64,000 bases of DNA from Phytophthora sp. 'mugwort'. Taxonomy: Eukaryota > Oomycota > Peronosporomycetes > Peronosporales > Peronosporaceae. Location of the stretch: contig JAUCEF010000003.1 of assembly GCA_033558025.1 (NCBI GenBank), positions 2,382,001 through 2,446,000 of the forward strand. Direction: 5' to 3'. Shown piece by piece: positions 49,556-60,233 of this stretch (the stretch's first letter is position 1; each line of letters starts with the position of its first letter). The notes below the pieces were generated by a model, which was not told where the DNA came from, searched no databases, and worked only from the letters and a program-made list of their open reading frames with translations. The position numbers and the translations under genes were made by a program.

Positions 49556-49902
49556 TGATGAAAGGTATGGATCTTGGACACGAAGCTTGTACGAAGCGGA
49601 GGGAGGGACGTCGCAGACGGCGGGACCGGAGCGAAGGCACTTGAGGGGTAGAATGAAGATTCGAAAGTGATTGAATTGTTGGAGCTTACACCCTACTGTT
49701 ATAGACACGCGACCCTGCGTCCTATCACCTAGTGCATCTAATCAACCATCACTCACCGGTGTTCGTCCAATCATCCTACTCGTCTAATCATCGGTGGCGT
49801 AAACAACTTACCGTAATCACCATAATCAACGTGGGTTCGGATTGGACCGGTTCGGGTTAACCGGTTCACGGCTAATAACTGATACCAAACCGGTAACCGT
49901 CA
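49556..49902 (-). repeat. LTR12
   Basis: 347 bp, CATCCTACTCG allele without the private changes of LTR9. PBS 49544-49555; polypurine G5 at 49908-49912. Confidence 0.9.
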
Positions 49903-49912
49903 ATACGCCCCC

Positions 49913-51439
49913 TCAATGCGAAGTCCCACGAATGCCGAGAGCCGCCGTCAGATCCGTATGGCGTGGTCCCGCGAGAGCCTTCGTCATGATGTCCGCTAGC
50001 ATCACAGAAGTCTCGCAGTACTCGAGCTTGACTTCACCGCGCTTCACTTCATCGCGGATGTGGTGGTACTTGATGTTGATGTGCTTGGCGCGACCGTGGT
50101 TTACTGGGTTCTTCGTCATCTTGATGCACGACTGGTTGTCTTCGCGGATCATGAGCTCGGGTCCAGTCTCATTAGCGGCCGCCAGAATCTCGCGCAGCAG
50201 GCGATGAATCCACTTGCCCTCTTGGATCGCCAGACTGAGTGCGATGTACTCCGCCTCACTCGTAGACAGCGAAACACTTGACTGCTTCTTGCTTCCCCAG
50301 CTCACTGGTGCACCCATTAGCATGAACGTGTAGCCGGAAGTCGACTTGCGGTCCGCGAGGTCGCCAGCCCAGTCCGCGTCCGAGTACCCACGAAAGTCGA
50401 TGTTGTCACCCGGCTTGAAGCAGATCCCATGCGTCTTGGTGCCTTGCAGGTAGCGAAAGATACGCTTGACCGCAACCCAGTGTTCTTCTTGAGGGTTCTC
50501 CATGAAGCGCGACGCATAGCCAACGGCGTACGCGATGTCCGGGCGCGTGGCAGTCATCAAGTGCATCAGAGCACCAACAGCTTCGCGAAACGGAGCGTTC
50601 ACCTTGGTCGCTGCGTCACTTGAAATCAGTCGAGTGCTTATGTCGACGGGACTCACCACGGCCTTGCACTCGTCCATACCAAAACGCTTGAGAATGTCAT
50701 CCACATAGCGGCGCTGACACATCGTCACGCTGCCGTCCGGGCCGTCCACCAATTCGATCCCAAGAACGAACGCGCACTTGCCGCTGTCGGTCATCTCGAA
50801 GCGTGTCTTGAGGTCGGTCTTCGTGCGTGAGATCAGTTCGGGTGAACTTCCGGTAATCAGCACGTCATCCACGTAGACCAGCACCAGCACGCAGTGACCG
50901 TCAACGATCTTGATGTAGAGGCACGGGTCGAACGCCGATACTTGAAAGCCGATGGAGCACACGAACTCGTCGAAGGTCTCGTTCCACACGCGCGAAGCTT
51001 GCTTGAGACCGTAGATCGCCTTCACCAATTCCAGGCAGTCGAAGTCACCGTCGAGATCAACACCTTCGGGGACCGCGCAGAACACCAGTTCTTTCATTAT
51101 CCCGTACAGGAAAGCTGTCACCACGTCGAGTTGGTCGAGGGGCCAGCCAAAATACTTGGCAATCGCGATGATCATGCGCAGCGTCACGTACTTGACCACG
51201 GGCGAGAACGTCTCGGTGTAGTCGATGCCGTACTTCTGCTTGAACCCCTTGGCCACGAGGCGCGCCTTGTACTTCTCGATCGATCCGTCCGCTTTGCGCT
51301 TGATCTTGAACACCCACTTGGTGCCGATGGCGCGTTGTCCGTTAGGCAACTTGGCAGCACGAAACACACCACGAAGTCGCATCGATTCGAGCTCAGCACG
51401 AATCGCCTTGCGCCAGTGCACTTGGTCGGGGCCGTTCAC
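49913..51439 (-). CDS. pol: U13 ORF2: RT-RNase H, intact
   Basis: 508 codons; same protein as U4 ORF2, with YVDD, Trp357 and Gln436 retained. The reading frame is open upstream into ORF1 to 51649. Confidence 0.92.
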   Translation of the reverse strand: MNGPDQVHWRKAIRAELESMRLRGVFRAAKLPNGQRAIGTKWVFKIKRKADGSIEKYKARLVAKGFKQKYGIDYTETFSPVVKYVTLRMIIAIAKYFGWPLDQLDVVTAFLYGIMKELVFCAVPEGVDLDGDFDCLELVKAIYGLKQASRVWNETFDEFVCSIGFQVSAFDPCLYIKIVDGHCVLVLVYVDDVLITGSSPELISRTKTDLKTRFEMTDSGKCAFVLGIELVDGPDGSVTMCQRRYVDDILKRFGMDECKAVVSPVDISTRLISSDAATKVNAPFREAVGALMHLMTATRPDIAYAVGYASRFMENPQEEHWVAVKRIFRYLQGTKTHGICFKPGDNIDFRGYSDADWAGDLADRKSTSGYTFMLMGAPVSWGSKKQSSVSLSTSEAEYIALSLAIQEGKWIHRLLREILAAANETGPELMIREDNQSCIKMTKNPVNHGRAKHINIKYHHIRDEVKRGEVKLEYCETSVMLADIMTKALAGPRHTDLTAALGIRGTSH

Positions 51440-53949
51440 CGCTTCTTGGAATGTCGTCGGCTCCGATAGATCGCCTGCTTCGACGGCATTGGCACTTGCA
51501 CGCCAAAAAACTGGTGGAGTCGATTCTTCATCTTGGTCTCCAGACTTTTCTTCTTCGTCTGCGTCTGCTCGGTGCGGAGGGGAGTAGTTCGGCGCACTGC
51601 TTCTTCCAGTCCAGGTCGATGACGCACAGCTCGCGGTTTTCTGGCAGCTTCATCTTCGTCACTCGGGCGGCTCTTACGCTTCCCTGCCTGCGTGTACTCC
51701 GTCTGGCGGAAACCATCATTGTCGATGTCGAGCGAGTCGAAGTTCAGGTCGTCGACAGCTTCATCGGAAATCGTCGGTGAACATCCAAAGGTCGACTCAT
51801 CGAAGTTGACATCGCGACTGATAACCACCTGCCCCGCCTCGATGTCATAAAGTCGATACGCCTTGGACACTTCTTCGTAACCCAGGAACAGTCCAGCGCG
51901 AGCCTTGGGATCCCACTTGAGCCGCTTCTCCTTCGGAGTCAGAATGTACGTCCGACAGCCGAACACACGCATGTGCTTCACACTCGGCTTGGAGTTGTAA
52001 ACGATCTCGAACGGAGTCTTGTGCTCGATCTTGGGTGACGGCAGACGATTCTTCACGTAGATGGCAGTCATGGCCGCCTCAGCCCAGAAACACTTGTCCA
52101 GCTTAGCGTGATGCAGCATGCTGCGGCCGATCGTGACGATAGTTCGGATAGCTCGCTCTGCCGTGCCGTTCGTCTGGTGCGCGTACGGAACCGTGGTTTG
52201 CTGCTCGATGCCTTCGTCTTCGTAGAAGTCGTTGAGCGAGTTGGTCGCAAACTCACGAGCTCCGTCGTGCCGCACAAACTTGACCTTCTTGCCGAACTGC
52301 TTCTGCACCTTCATGATGTACGTCTTGATGCAGTCTTCGCTCTCCGACTTGGCACGCAGGCAGAAACCCTTCATGCATCCACTGGCTTCGTCCACGATCA
52401 GTAGCAGGTACTTGCTGCCGCCAAGCGAGTTTTCCTCCATGGGTCCGCAGATGTCGAAGTGGAGCAGCTCAAATGTGTCGTAGCGACGCTTGTCACGGTT
52501 GCTTGGGAATGGTTTTTGGACCATTTTACCTTGCTGGCAACCACGACACAGACTTGGTCCGCTCGACTTGAAAGGTGCCTTCGCGTCCTTGATCATGTGG
52601 TTGTCGACCATCTTGCGAAGCACCTCAACCGGAGCGTGACCCATGCGCGCGTGCAGGTCGACAGTCTTGCCACTCGTCGCCGCATTCGCCGATCGCTGAG
52701 GCGTCTGAAGCCAGTAGAGTCCATCCATGAGGTTTGCCGTCGCCACCACTTGCTTGGAGCCTTTGTGCTCAATCTGCATCTTGGTGCCGTCGAACACCAC
52801 TTGAAACTTGTCACTTTTGTTGATCTGCGGTACCGAAAGCAGATTCTTGCTCATGCTTGGCACGTACAGCGCGTTCTTGATCTCGATCTCGCGCTCGTCG
52901 CCATTGGGCACAACCACTTGTTCCACGATGGTCCCCACACCCATGATGGCCGCCTTGTTGCCGTCGGCCACCGAAAGTTCGCCTTCGTTCCGCTCAATCA
53001 AATGGACGAACTTGGTCTTGTCGTTGCAGATGTGGTGCGTTGCGCCGCTGTCGACCGCCCACATCCCGGACACATTCTTGCCCGTCGAAACCCCACATTC
53101 CAGTGAAACCGCGAACGCTACTCGATCGTAGTCGTAGTCGTAGCCGTTGCTGTCGTTTCTCCACTGGATGTTGTTGGCCCCGCGTCCACGGCCGTTGCCG
53201 CCGCGTCTCGGCCCTCGGTTCTCGTCCTTCTGCTTGGTCCAGCACTTGTCAATCGTGTGCCCCACTTTTCCGCAGTACGTACACTGGCGAGACTCGCGGT
53301 CGGTGTTGAACGCCTTGGCCGCGTTCTCCGTCTTCACCGTCGCCGTCTTCTCGCCTTGTCTCTTGATGTGCTCGTTCGTGAGCACCTTCACGACGTCTTG
53401 CGACCGCAGTTCAGCGCTGCTCATCTCCAAGTTCAGCACGACGTTCTCGTAGCTCTTGGGGAGGCTGCGCAACAAGCAGATCGCCACGTCCTCGTCCTCC
53501 ATCTTGGCACCGATGCTGCTGAGCTTGGCGCTGATGTTGAGGACCTCGTTGCAATGATGCAACACATTGCCGCCTTCCGACATCTCCATGCTGAAGAGTT
53601 GGCGCTTCAGGTAGATGCGTCCAGCCTTCTGCGAACCACCGTACAGCGTCTTCAGGCGCGACCAGGCAACCCACGCTTCCTCGCAGTCGTCGACCACATG
53701 GTGGTAGTCCGCGTCCATGTGGAGCAGCATCAGTCCGAAAGCGATGTTGCTCAACTTGACGTAGTCGTCCTTGGCCCGCGAGTCCGTGTAGCTTGGCGTC
53801 GTCTCACGGTTCACGACATGCCACGTCGACTTGGTCAGGAACACGCCACGCATGTAGCGGTTCCACGTCGCGTAGTTGTCCCCGTTGAACTTGTCAATGG
53901 AGACCTTGGTCGAGGCGTCTTGGGCAGAGGACATGGTGCTTGGGCTCAT
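51436..53949 (-). CDS. gag-pol: U13 ORF1: Gag-protease-integrase, intact
   Basis: 837 codons; same protein as U4 ORF1 (KVGHT knuckle, VVVP, LFLGY/AARKP tail, MSSAQD/LTKST). The frame break before RT is the same as elsewhere, so even this copy is not a single open polyprotein. Confidence 0.92.
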   Translation of the reverse strand: MSPSTMSSAQDASTKVSIDKFNGDNYATWNRYMRGVFLTKSTWHVVNRETTPSYTDSRAKDDYVKLSNIAFGLMLLHMDADYHHVVDDCEEAWVAWSRLKTLYGGSQKAGRIYLKRQLFSMEMSEGGNVLHHCNEVLNISAKLSSIGAKMEDEDVAICLLRSLPKSYENVVLNLEMSSAELRSQDVVKVLTNEHIKRQGEKTATVKTENAAKAFNTDRESRQCTYCGKVGHTIDKCWTKQKDENRGPRRGGNGRGRGANNIQWRNDSNGYDYDYDRVAFAVSLECGVSTGKNVSGMWAVDSGATHHICNDKTKFVHLIERNEGELSVADGNKAAIMGVGTIVEQVVVPNGDEREIEIKNALYVPSMSKNLLSVPQINKSDKFQVVFDGTKMQIEHKGSKQVVATANLMDGLYWLQTPQRSANAATSGKTVDLHARMGHAPVEVLRKMVDNHMIKDAKAPFKSSGPSLCRGCQQGKMVQKPFPSNRDKRRYDTFELLHFDICGPMEENSLGGSKYLLLIVDEASGCMKGFCLRAKSESEDCIKTYIMKVQKQFGKKVKFVRHDGAREFATNSLNDFYEDEGIEQQTTVPYAHQTNGTAERAIRTIVTIGRSMLHHAKLDKCFWAEAAMTAIYVKNRLPSPKIEHKTPFEIVYNSKPSVKHMRVFGCRTYILTPKEKRLKWDPKARAGLFLGYEEVSKAYRLYDIEAGQVVISRDVNFDESTFGCSPTISDEAVDDLNFDSLDIDNDGFRQTEYTQAGKRKSRPSDEDEAARKPRAVRHRPGLEEAVRRTTPLRTEQTQTKKKSLETKMKNRLHQFFGVQVPMPSKQAIYRSRRHSKKR

Positions 53950-53953
53950 AACC

Positions 53954-54300
53954 TGATGAAAGGTATGGATCTTGGACACGAAGCTTGTACGAAGCGGAGG
54001 GAGGGACGTCGCAGACGGCGGGACCGGAGCGAAGGCACTTGAGGGGTAGAATGAAGATTCGAAAGTGATTGAATTGTTGGAGCTTACACCCTACTGTTAT
54101 AGACACGCGACCCTGCGTCCTATCACCTAGTGCATCTAATCAACCATCACTCACCGGTGTTCGTCCAATCATCCCACTCGTCTAATCATCGGTGGCGTAA
54201 ACAACTTACCGTAATCACCATAATCAACGTGGGTTCGGATTGGACCGGTTCGGGTTAACCGGTTCACGGCTAATAACTGATACCAAACCGGTAACCGTCA
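53954..54300 (-). repeat. LTR13
   Basis: 347 bp; 5' LTR of U13, 3' LTR of U14. PBS 53942-53953; polypurine G5 at 54306-54310. Confidence 0.9.
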
Positions 54301-54310
54301 ATACGCCCCC

Positions 54311-55837
54311 TCAATGCGAAGTCCCACGAATGCCGAGAGCCGCCGTCAGATCCGTATGGCGTGGTCCCGCGAGAGCCTTCGTCATGATGTCCGCTAGCAT
54401 CACAGAAGTCTCGCAGTACTCGAGCTTGACTTCACCGCGCTTCACTTCATCGCGGATGTGGTGGTACTTGATGTTGATGTGCTTGGCGCGACCGTGGTTT
54501 ACTGGGTTCTTCGTCATCTTGATGCACGACTGGTTGTCTTCGCGGATCATGAGCTCGGGTCCAGTCTCATTAGCGGCCGCCAGAATCTCGCGCAGCAGGC
54601 GATGAATCCACTTGCCCTCTTGGATCGCCAGACTGAGTGCGATGTACTCCGCCTCACTCGTAGACAGCGAAACACTTGACTGCTTCTTGCTTCCCCAGCT
54701 CACTGGTGCACCCATTAGCATGAACGTGTAGCCGGAAGTCGACTTGCGGTCCGCGAGGTCGCCAGCCCAGTCCGCGTCCGAGTACCCACGAAAGTCGATG
54801 TTGTCACCCGGCTTGAAGCAGATCCCATGCGTCTTGGTGCCTTGCAGGTAGCGAAAGATACGCTTGACCGCAACCCAGTGTTCTTCTTGAGGGTTCTCCA
54901 TGAAGCGCGACGCATAGCCAACGGCGTACGCGATGTCCGGGCGCGTGGCAGTCATCAAGTGCATCAGAGCACCAACAGCTTCGCGAAACGGAGCGTTCAC
55001 CTTGGTCGCTGCGTCACTTGAAATCAGTCGAGTGCTTATGTCGACGGGACTCACCACGGCCTTGCACTCGTCCATACCAAAACGCTTGAGAATGTCATCC
55101 ACATAGCGGCGCTGACACATCGTCACGCTGCCGTCCGGGCCGTCCACCAATTCGATCCCAAGAACGAACGCGCACTTGCCGCTGTCGGTCATCTCGAAGC
55201 GTGTCTTGAGGTCGGTCTTCGTGCGTGAGATCAGTTCGGGTGAACTTCCGGTAATCAGCACGTCATCCACGTAGACCAGCACCAGCACGCAGTGACCGTC
55301 AACGATCTTGATGTAGAGGCACGGGTCGAACGCCGATACTTGAAAGCCGATGGAGCACACGAACTCGTCGAAGGTCTCGTTCCACACGCGCGAAGCTTGC
55401 TTGAGACCGTAGATCGCCTTCACCAATTCCAGGCAGTCGAAGTCACCGTCGAGATCAACACCTTCGGGGACCGCGCAGAACACCAGTTCTTTCATTATCC
55501 CGTACAGGAAAGCTGTCACCACGTCGAGTTGGTCGAGGGGCCAGCCAAAATACTTGGCAATCGCGATGATCATGCGCAGCGTCACGTACTTGACCACGGG
55601 CGAGAACGTCTCGGTGTAGTCGATGCCGTACTTCTGCTTGAACCCCTTGGCCACGAGGCGCGCCTTGTACTTCTCGATCGATCCGTCCGCTTTGCGCTTG
55701 ATCTTGAACACCCACTTGGTGCCGATGGCGCGTTGTCCGTTAGGCAACTTGGCAGCACGAAACACACCACGAAGTCGCATCGATTCGAGCTCAGCACGAA
55801 TCGCCTTGCGCCAGTGCACTTGGTCGGGGCCGTTCAC
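54311..55837 (-). CDS. pol: U14 ORF2: RT-RNase H, intact
   Basis: 508 codons, same protein as U4, U5, U10 and U13 ORF2. All catalytic residues retained. Confidence 0.92.
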   Translation of the reverse strand: MNGPDQVHWRKAIRAELESMRLRGVFRAAKLPNGQRAIGTKWVFKIKRKADGSIEKYKARLVAKGFKQKYGIDYTETFSPVVKYVTLRMIIAIAKYFGWPLDQLDVVTAFLYGIMKELVFCAVPEGVDLDGDFDCLELVKAIYGLKQASRVWNETFDEFVCSIGFQVSAFDPCLYIKIVDGHCVLVLVYVDDVLITGSSPELISRTKTDLKTRFEMTDSGKCAFVLGIELVDGPDGSVTMCQRRYVDDILKRFGMDECKAVVSPVDISTRLISSDAATKVNAPFREAVGALMHLMTATRPDIAYAVGYASRFMENPQEEHWVAVKRIFRYLQGTKTHGICFKPGDNIDFRGYSDADWAGDLADRKSTSGYTFMLMGAPVSWGSKKQSSVSLSTSEAEYIALSLAIQEGKWIHRLLREILAAANETGPELMIREDNQSCIKMTKNPVNHGRAKHINIKYHHIRDEVKRGEVKLEYCETSVMLADIMTKALAGPRHTDLTAALGIRGTSH

Positions 55838-58346
55838 CGCTTCTTGGAATGTCGTCGGCTCCGATAGATCGCCTGCTTCGACGGCATTGGCACTTGCACG
55901 CCAAAAAACTGGTGGAGTCGATTCTTCATCTTGGTCTCCAGACTTTTCTTCTTCGTCTGCGTCTGCTCGGTGCGGAGGGGAGTAGTTCGGCGCACTGCTT
56001 CTTCCAGTCCAGGTCGATGACGCACAGCTCGCGGTTTTCTGGCAGCTTCATCTTCGTCACTCGGGCGGCTCTTACGCTTCCCTGCCTGCGTGTACTCCGT
56101 CTGGCGGAAACCATCATTGTCGATGTCGAGCGAGTCGAAGTTCAGGTCGTCGACAGCTTCATCGGAAATCGTCGGTGAACATCCAAAGGTCGACTCATCG
56201 AAGTTGACATCGCGACTGATAACCACCTGCCCCGCCTCGATGTCATAAAGTCGATACGCCTTGGACACTTCTTCGTAACCCAGGAACAGTCCAGCGCGAG
56301 CCTTGGGATCCCACTTGAGCCGCTTCTCCTTCGGAGTCAGAATGTACGTCCGACAGCCGAACACACGCATGTGCTTCACACTCGGCTTGGAGTTGTAAAC
56401 GATCTCGAACGGAGTCTTGTGCTCGATCTTGGGTGACGGCAGACGATTCTTCACGTAGATGGCAGTCATGGCCGCCTCAGCCCAGAAACACTTGTCCAGC
56501 TTAGCGTGATGCAGCATGCTGCGGCCGATCGTGACGATAGTTCGGATAGCTCGCTCTGCCGTGCCGTTCGTCTGGTGCGCGTACGGAACCGTGGTTTGCT
56601 GCTCGATGCCTTCGTCTTCGTAGAAGTCGTTGAGCGAGTTGGTCGCAAACTCACGAGCTCCGTCGTGCCGCACAAACTTGACCTTCTTGCCGAACTGCTT
56701 CTGCACCTTCATGATGTACGTCTTGATGCAGTCTTCGCTCTCGACTTGGCACGCAGGCAGAAACCCTTCATGCATCCACTGGCTTCGTCCACGATCAGTA
56801 GCAGGTACTTGCTGCCGCCAAGCGAGTTTTCCTCCATGGGTCCGCAGATGTCGAAGTGGAGCAGCTCAAATGTGTCGTAGCGACGCTTGTCACGGTTGCT
56901 TGGGAATGGTTTTTGGACCATTTTACCTTGCTGGCAACCACGACACAGACTTGGTCCGCTCGACTTGAAAGGTGCCTTCGCGTCCTTGATCATGTGGTTG
57001 TCGACCATCTTGCGAAGCACCTCAACCGGAGCGTGACCCATGCGCGCGTGCAGGTCGACAGTCTTGCCACTCGTCGCCGCATTCGCCGATCGCTGAGGCG
57101 TCTGAAGCCAGTAGAGTCCATCCATGAGGTTTGCCGTCGCCACCACTTGCTTGGAGCCTTTGTGCTCAATCTGCATCTTGGTGCCGTCGAACACCACTTG
57201 AAACTTGTCACTTTTGTTGATCTGCGGTACCGAAAGCAGATTCTTGCTCATGCTTGGCACGTACAGCGCGTTCTTGATCTCGATCTCGCGCTCGTCGCCA
57301 TTGGGCACAACCACTTGTTCCACGATGGTCCCCACACCCATGATGGCCGCCTTGTTGCCGTCGGCCACCGAAAGTTCGCCTTCGTTCCGCTCAATCAAAT
57401 GGACGAACTTGGTCTTGTCGTTGCAGATGTGGTGCGTTGCGCCGCTGTCGACCGCCCACATCCCGGACACATTCTTGCCCGTCGAAACCCCACATTCCAG
57501 TGAAACCGCGAACGCTACTCGATCGTAGTCGTAGTCGTAGCCGTTGCTGTCGTTTCTCCACTGGATGTTGTTGGCCCCGCGTCCACGGCCGTTGCCGCCG
57601 CGTCTCGGCCCTCGGTTCTCGTCCTTCTGCTTGGTCCAGCACTTGTCAATCGTGTGCCCCACTTTTCCGCAGTACGTACACTGGCGAGACTCTCGGTCGG
57701 TGTTGAACGCCTTGGCCGCGTTCTCCGTCTTCACCGTCGCCGTCTTCTCGCCTTGTCTCTTGATGTGCTCGTTCGTGAGCACCTTCACGACGTCTTGCGA
57801 CCGCAGTTCAGCGCTGCTCATCTCCAAGTTCAGCACGACGTTCTCGTAGCTCTTGGGGAGGCTGCGCAACAAGCAGATCGCCACGTCCTCGTCCTCCATC
57901 TTGGCACCGATGCTGCTGAGCTTGGCGCTGATGTTGAGGACCTCGTTGCAATGATGCAACACATTGCCGCCTTCCGACATCTCCATGCTGAAGAGTTGGC
58001 GCTTCAGGTAGATGCGTCCAGCCTTCTGCGAACCACCGTACAGCGTCTTCAGGCGCGACCAGGCAACCCACGCTTCCTCGCAGTCGTCGACCACATGGTG
58101 GTAGTCCGCGTCCATGTGGAGCAGCATCAGTCCGAAAGCGATGTTGCTCAACTTGACGTAGTCGTCCTTGGCCCGCGAGTCCGTGTAGCTTGGCGTCGTC
58201 TCACGGTTCACGACATGCCACGTCGACTCGGTCAGGAACACGCCACGCATGTAGCGGTTCCACGTCGCGTAGTTGTCCCCGTTGAACTTGTCAATGGAGA
58301 CCTTGGTCGAGGCGTCTTGGGCAGAGAACATGGTGCTTGGGCTCAT
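55834..58346 (-). pseudogene. gag-pol: U14 ORF1: Gag-protease-integrase with integrase frameshift
   Basis: Open from the ATG at 58346 to 56709; missing C at about 56738-56744; late integrase open at 55834-56775 with LFLGY/AARKP. MFSAQD/LTEST and VVVP as in U5; one base before the knuckle differs from U5. Confidence 0.92.
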
Positions 58347-58350
58347 AACC

Positions 58351-58697
58351 TGATGAAAGGTATGGATCTTGGACACGAAGCTTGTACGAAGCGGAGGGAG
58401 GGACGTCGCAGACGGCGGGACCGGAGCGAAGGCACTTGAGGGGTAGAATGAAGATTCGAAAGTGATTGAATTGTTGGAGCTTACACCCTACTGTTATAGA
58501 CACGCGACCCTGCGTCCTATCACCTAGTGCATCTAATCAACCATCACTCACCGGTGTTCGTCCAATCATCCCACTCGTCTAATCATCGGTGGCGTAAACA
58601 ACTTACCGTAATCACCATAATCAACGTGGGTTCGGATTGGACCGGTTCGGGTTAACCGGTTCACGGCTAATAACTGATACCAAACCGGTAACCGTCA
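58351..58697 (-). repeat. LTR14
   Basis: 347 bp; the last homogeneous LTR, 5' of U14 and 3' of U15. PBS 58339-58350; polypurine G5 at 58703-58707. Confidence 0.9.
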
Positions 58698-58707
58698 ATA
58701 CGCCCCC

Positions 58708-60233
58708 TCAATGCGAAGTCCCACGAATGCCGAGAGCCGCCGTCAGATCCGTATGGCGTGGTCCCGCGAGAGCCTTCGTCATGATGTCCGCTAGCATCAC
58801 AGAAGTCTCGCAGTACTCGAGCTTGACTTCACCGCGCTTCACTTCATCGCGGATGTGGTGGTACTTGATGTTGATGTGCTTGGCGCGACCGTGGTTTACT
58901 GGGTTCTTCGTCATCTTGATGCACGACTAGTTGTCTTCGCGGATCATGAGCTCGGGTCCAGTCTCATTAGCGGCCGCCAGAATCTCGCGCAGCAGGCGAT
59001 GAATCCACTTGCCCTCTTGGATCGCCAGACTGAGTGCGATGTACTCCGCCTCACTCGTAGACAGCGAAACACTTGACTGCTTCTTGCTTCCCCAGCTCAC
59101 TGGTGCACCCATTAGCATGAACGTGTAGCCGGAAGTCGACTTGCGGTCCGCGAGGTCGCCAGCCTAGTCCGCGTCCGAGTACCCGCGAAAGTCGATGTTG
59201 TCACCCGGCTTGAAGCAGATCCCATGCGTCTTGGTGCCTTGCAGGTAGCGAAAGATACGCTTGACCGCAACCCAGTGTTCTTCTTGAGGGTTCTCCATGA
59301 AACGCGACGCATAGCCAACGGCGTACGCGATGTCCGGGCGCGTGGCAGTCATCAAGTGCATCAGAGCACCAACAGCTTCGCGAAACGGAGCGTTCACCTT
59401 GGTCGCTGCGTCACTTGAAATCAGTCGAGTGCTTATGTCGACGGGACTCACCACGGCCTTGCACTCGTCCATACCAAAACGCTTGAGAATGTCATCCACA
59501 TAGCGGCGCTGACACATCGTCACGCTGCCGTCCGGGCCATCCACCAGCTCGATTCCAAGGACGAACACACACTTGCCACTGTCAGTCATTTCGAAGCGTG
59601 TCTTGAGGTCGTTCTTCGTGCGTGAGATCAGCTCGGGTGAACTTCCGGTACCAACACATCGTCCACGTAGACCAGCACGAGCACACAGTGGCCATCGACA
59701 ACCTTGATGTAGAGGCACGGGTCGAAGGCTGAAACTTGAAAACCGATGGAGCACACGAACTCGTCGCAGGTCTCGTTCCACACGCGCGAAGCTTGCTTGA
59801 GACCGTAGATCGCCTTCACCAATTCCAGGCAGTCGAAGTCACCGTCGAGATCAACACCTTCGGGGACCGCGCAGAACACCAGTTCTTTCATTATCCCGTA
59901 CAGGAAAGCTGTCACCACGTCGAGTTGGTCGAGGGGCCAGCCAAAATACTTGGCAATCGCGATGATCATGCGCAGCGTCATGTACTTGACCACGGGCGAG
60001 AACGTCTCGGTGTAGTCGATGCCGTACTTCTGCTTGAACCCCTTGGCCACGAGGCGCGCCTTGTACTTCTCGATCGATCCGTCCGCTTTGCGCTTGATCT
60101 TGAACACCCACTTGGTGCCGATGGCGCGTTGTCCGTTAGGCAACTTGGCAGCACGAAACACACCACGAAGTCGCATCGATTCGAGCTCAGCACGAATCGC
60201 CTTGCGCCAGTGCACTTGGTCGGGGCCGTTCAC
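58708..60233 (-). pseudogene. pol: U15 ORF2: RT-RNase H with frameshift and two nonsense codons
   Basis: RT readable to YVDD (59628-60233) with a private Val85Met (base 59981); base lost at about 59647-59655; TAG at Trp357 (59164-59166) and Gln436 (58927-58929). Otherwise the same allele as U6, U8 and U11. Confidence 0.93.

Larger units (their letters stand above)
45529..49902 (-). mobile_element. U12: copia unit, 4,374 bp, broken ORF1 and ORF2
   Basis: Counterpart of U3 at +39,528 bp with the same lesions except the Gag Lys142 nonsense, which is absent. LTR12 carries the linked CATCCTACTCG allele. Confidence 0.95.
49903..54300 (-). mobile_element. U13: copia unit, 4,398 bp, both ORFs undamaged
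   Basis: Counterpart of U4 at +39,528 bp; I saw no difference between the two copies. With U4 it is the only complete unit free of acquired lesions. Confidence 0.95.
54301..58697 (-). mobile_element. U14: copia unit, 4,397 bp, intact ORF2, broken integrase
   Basis: Counterpart of U5; the only lesion is the integrase deletion. Confidence 0.95.
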
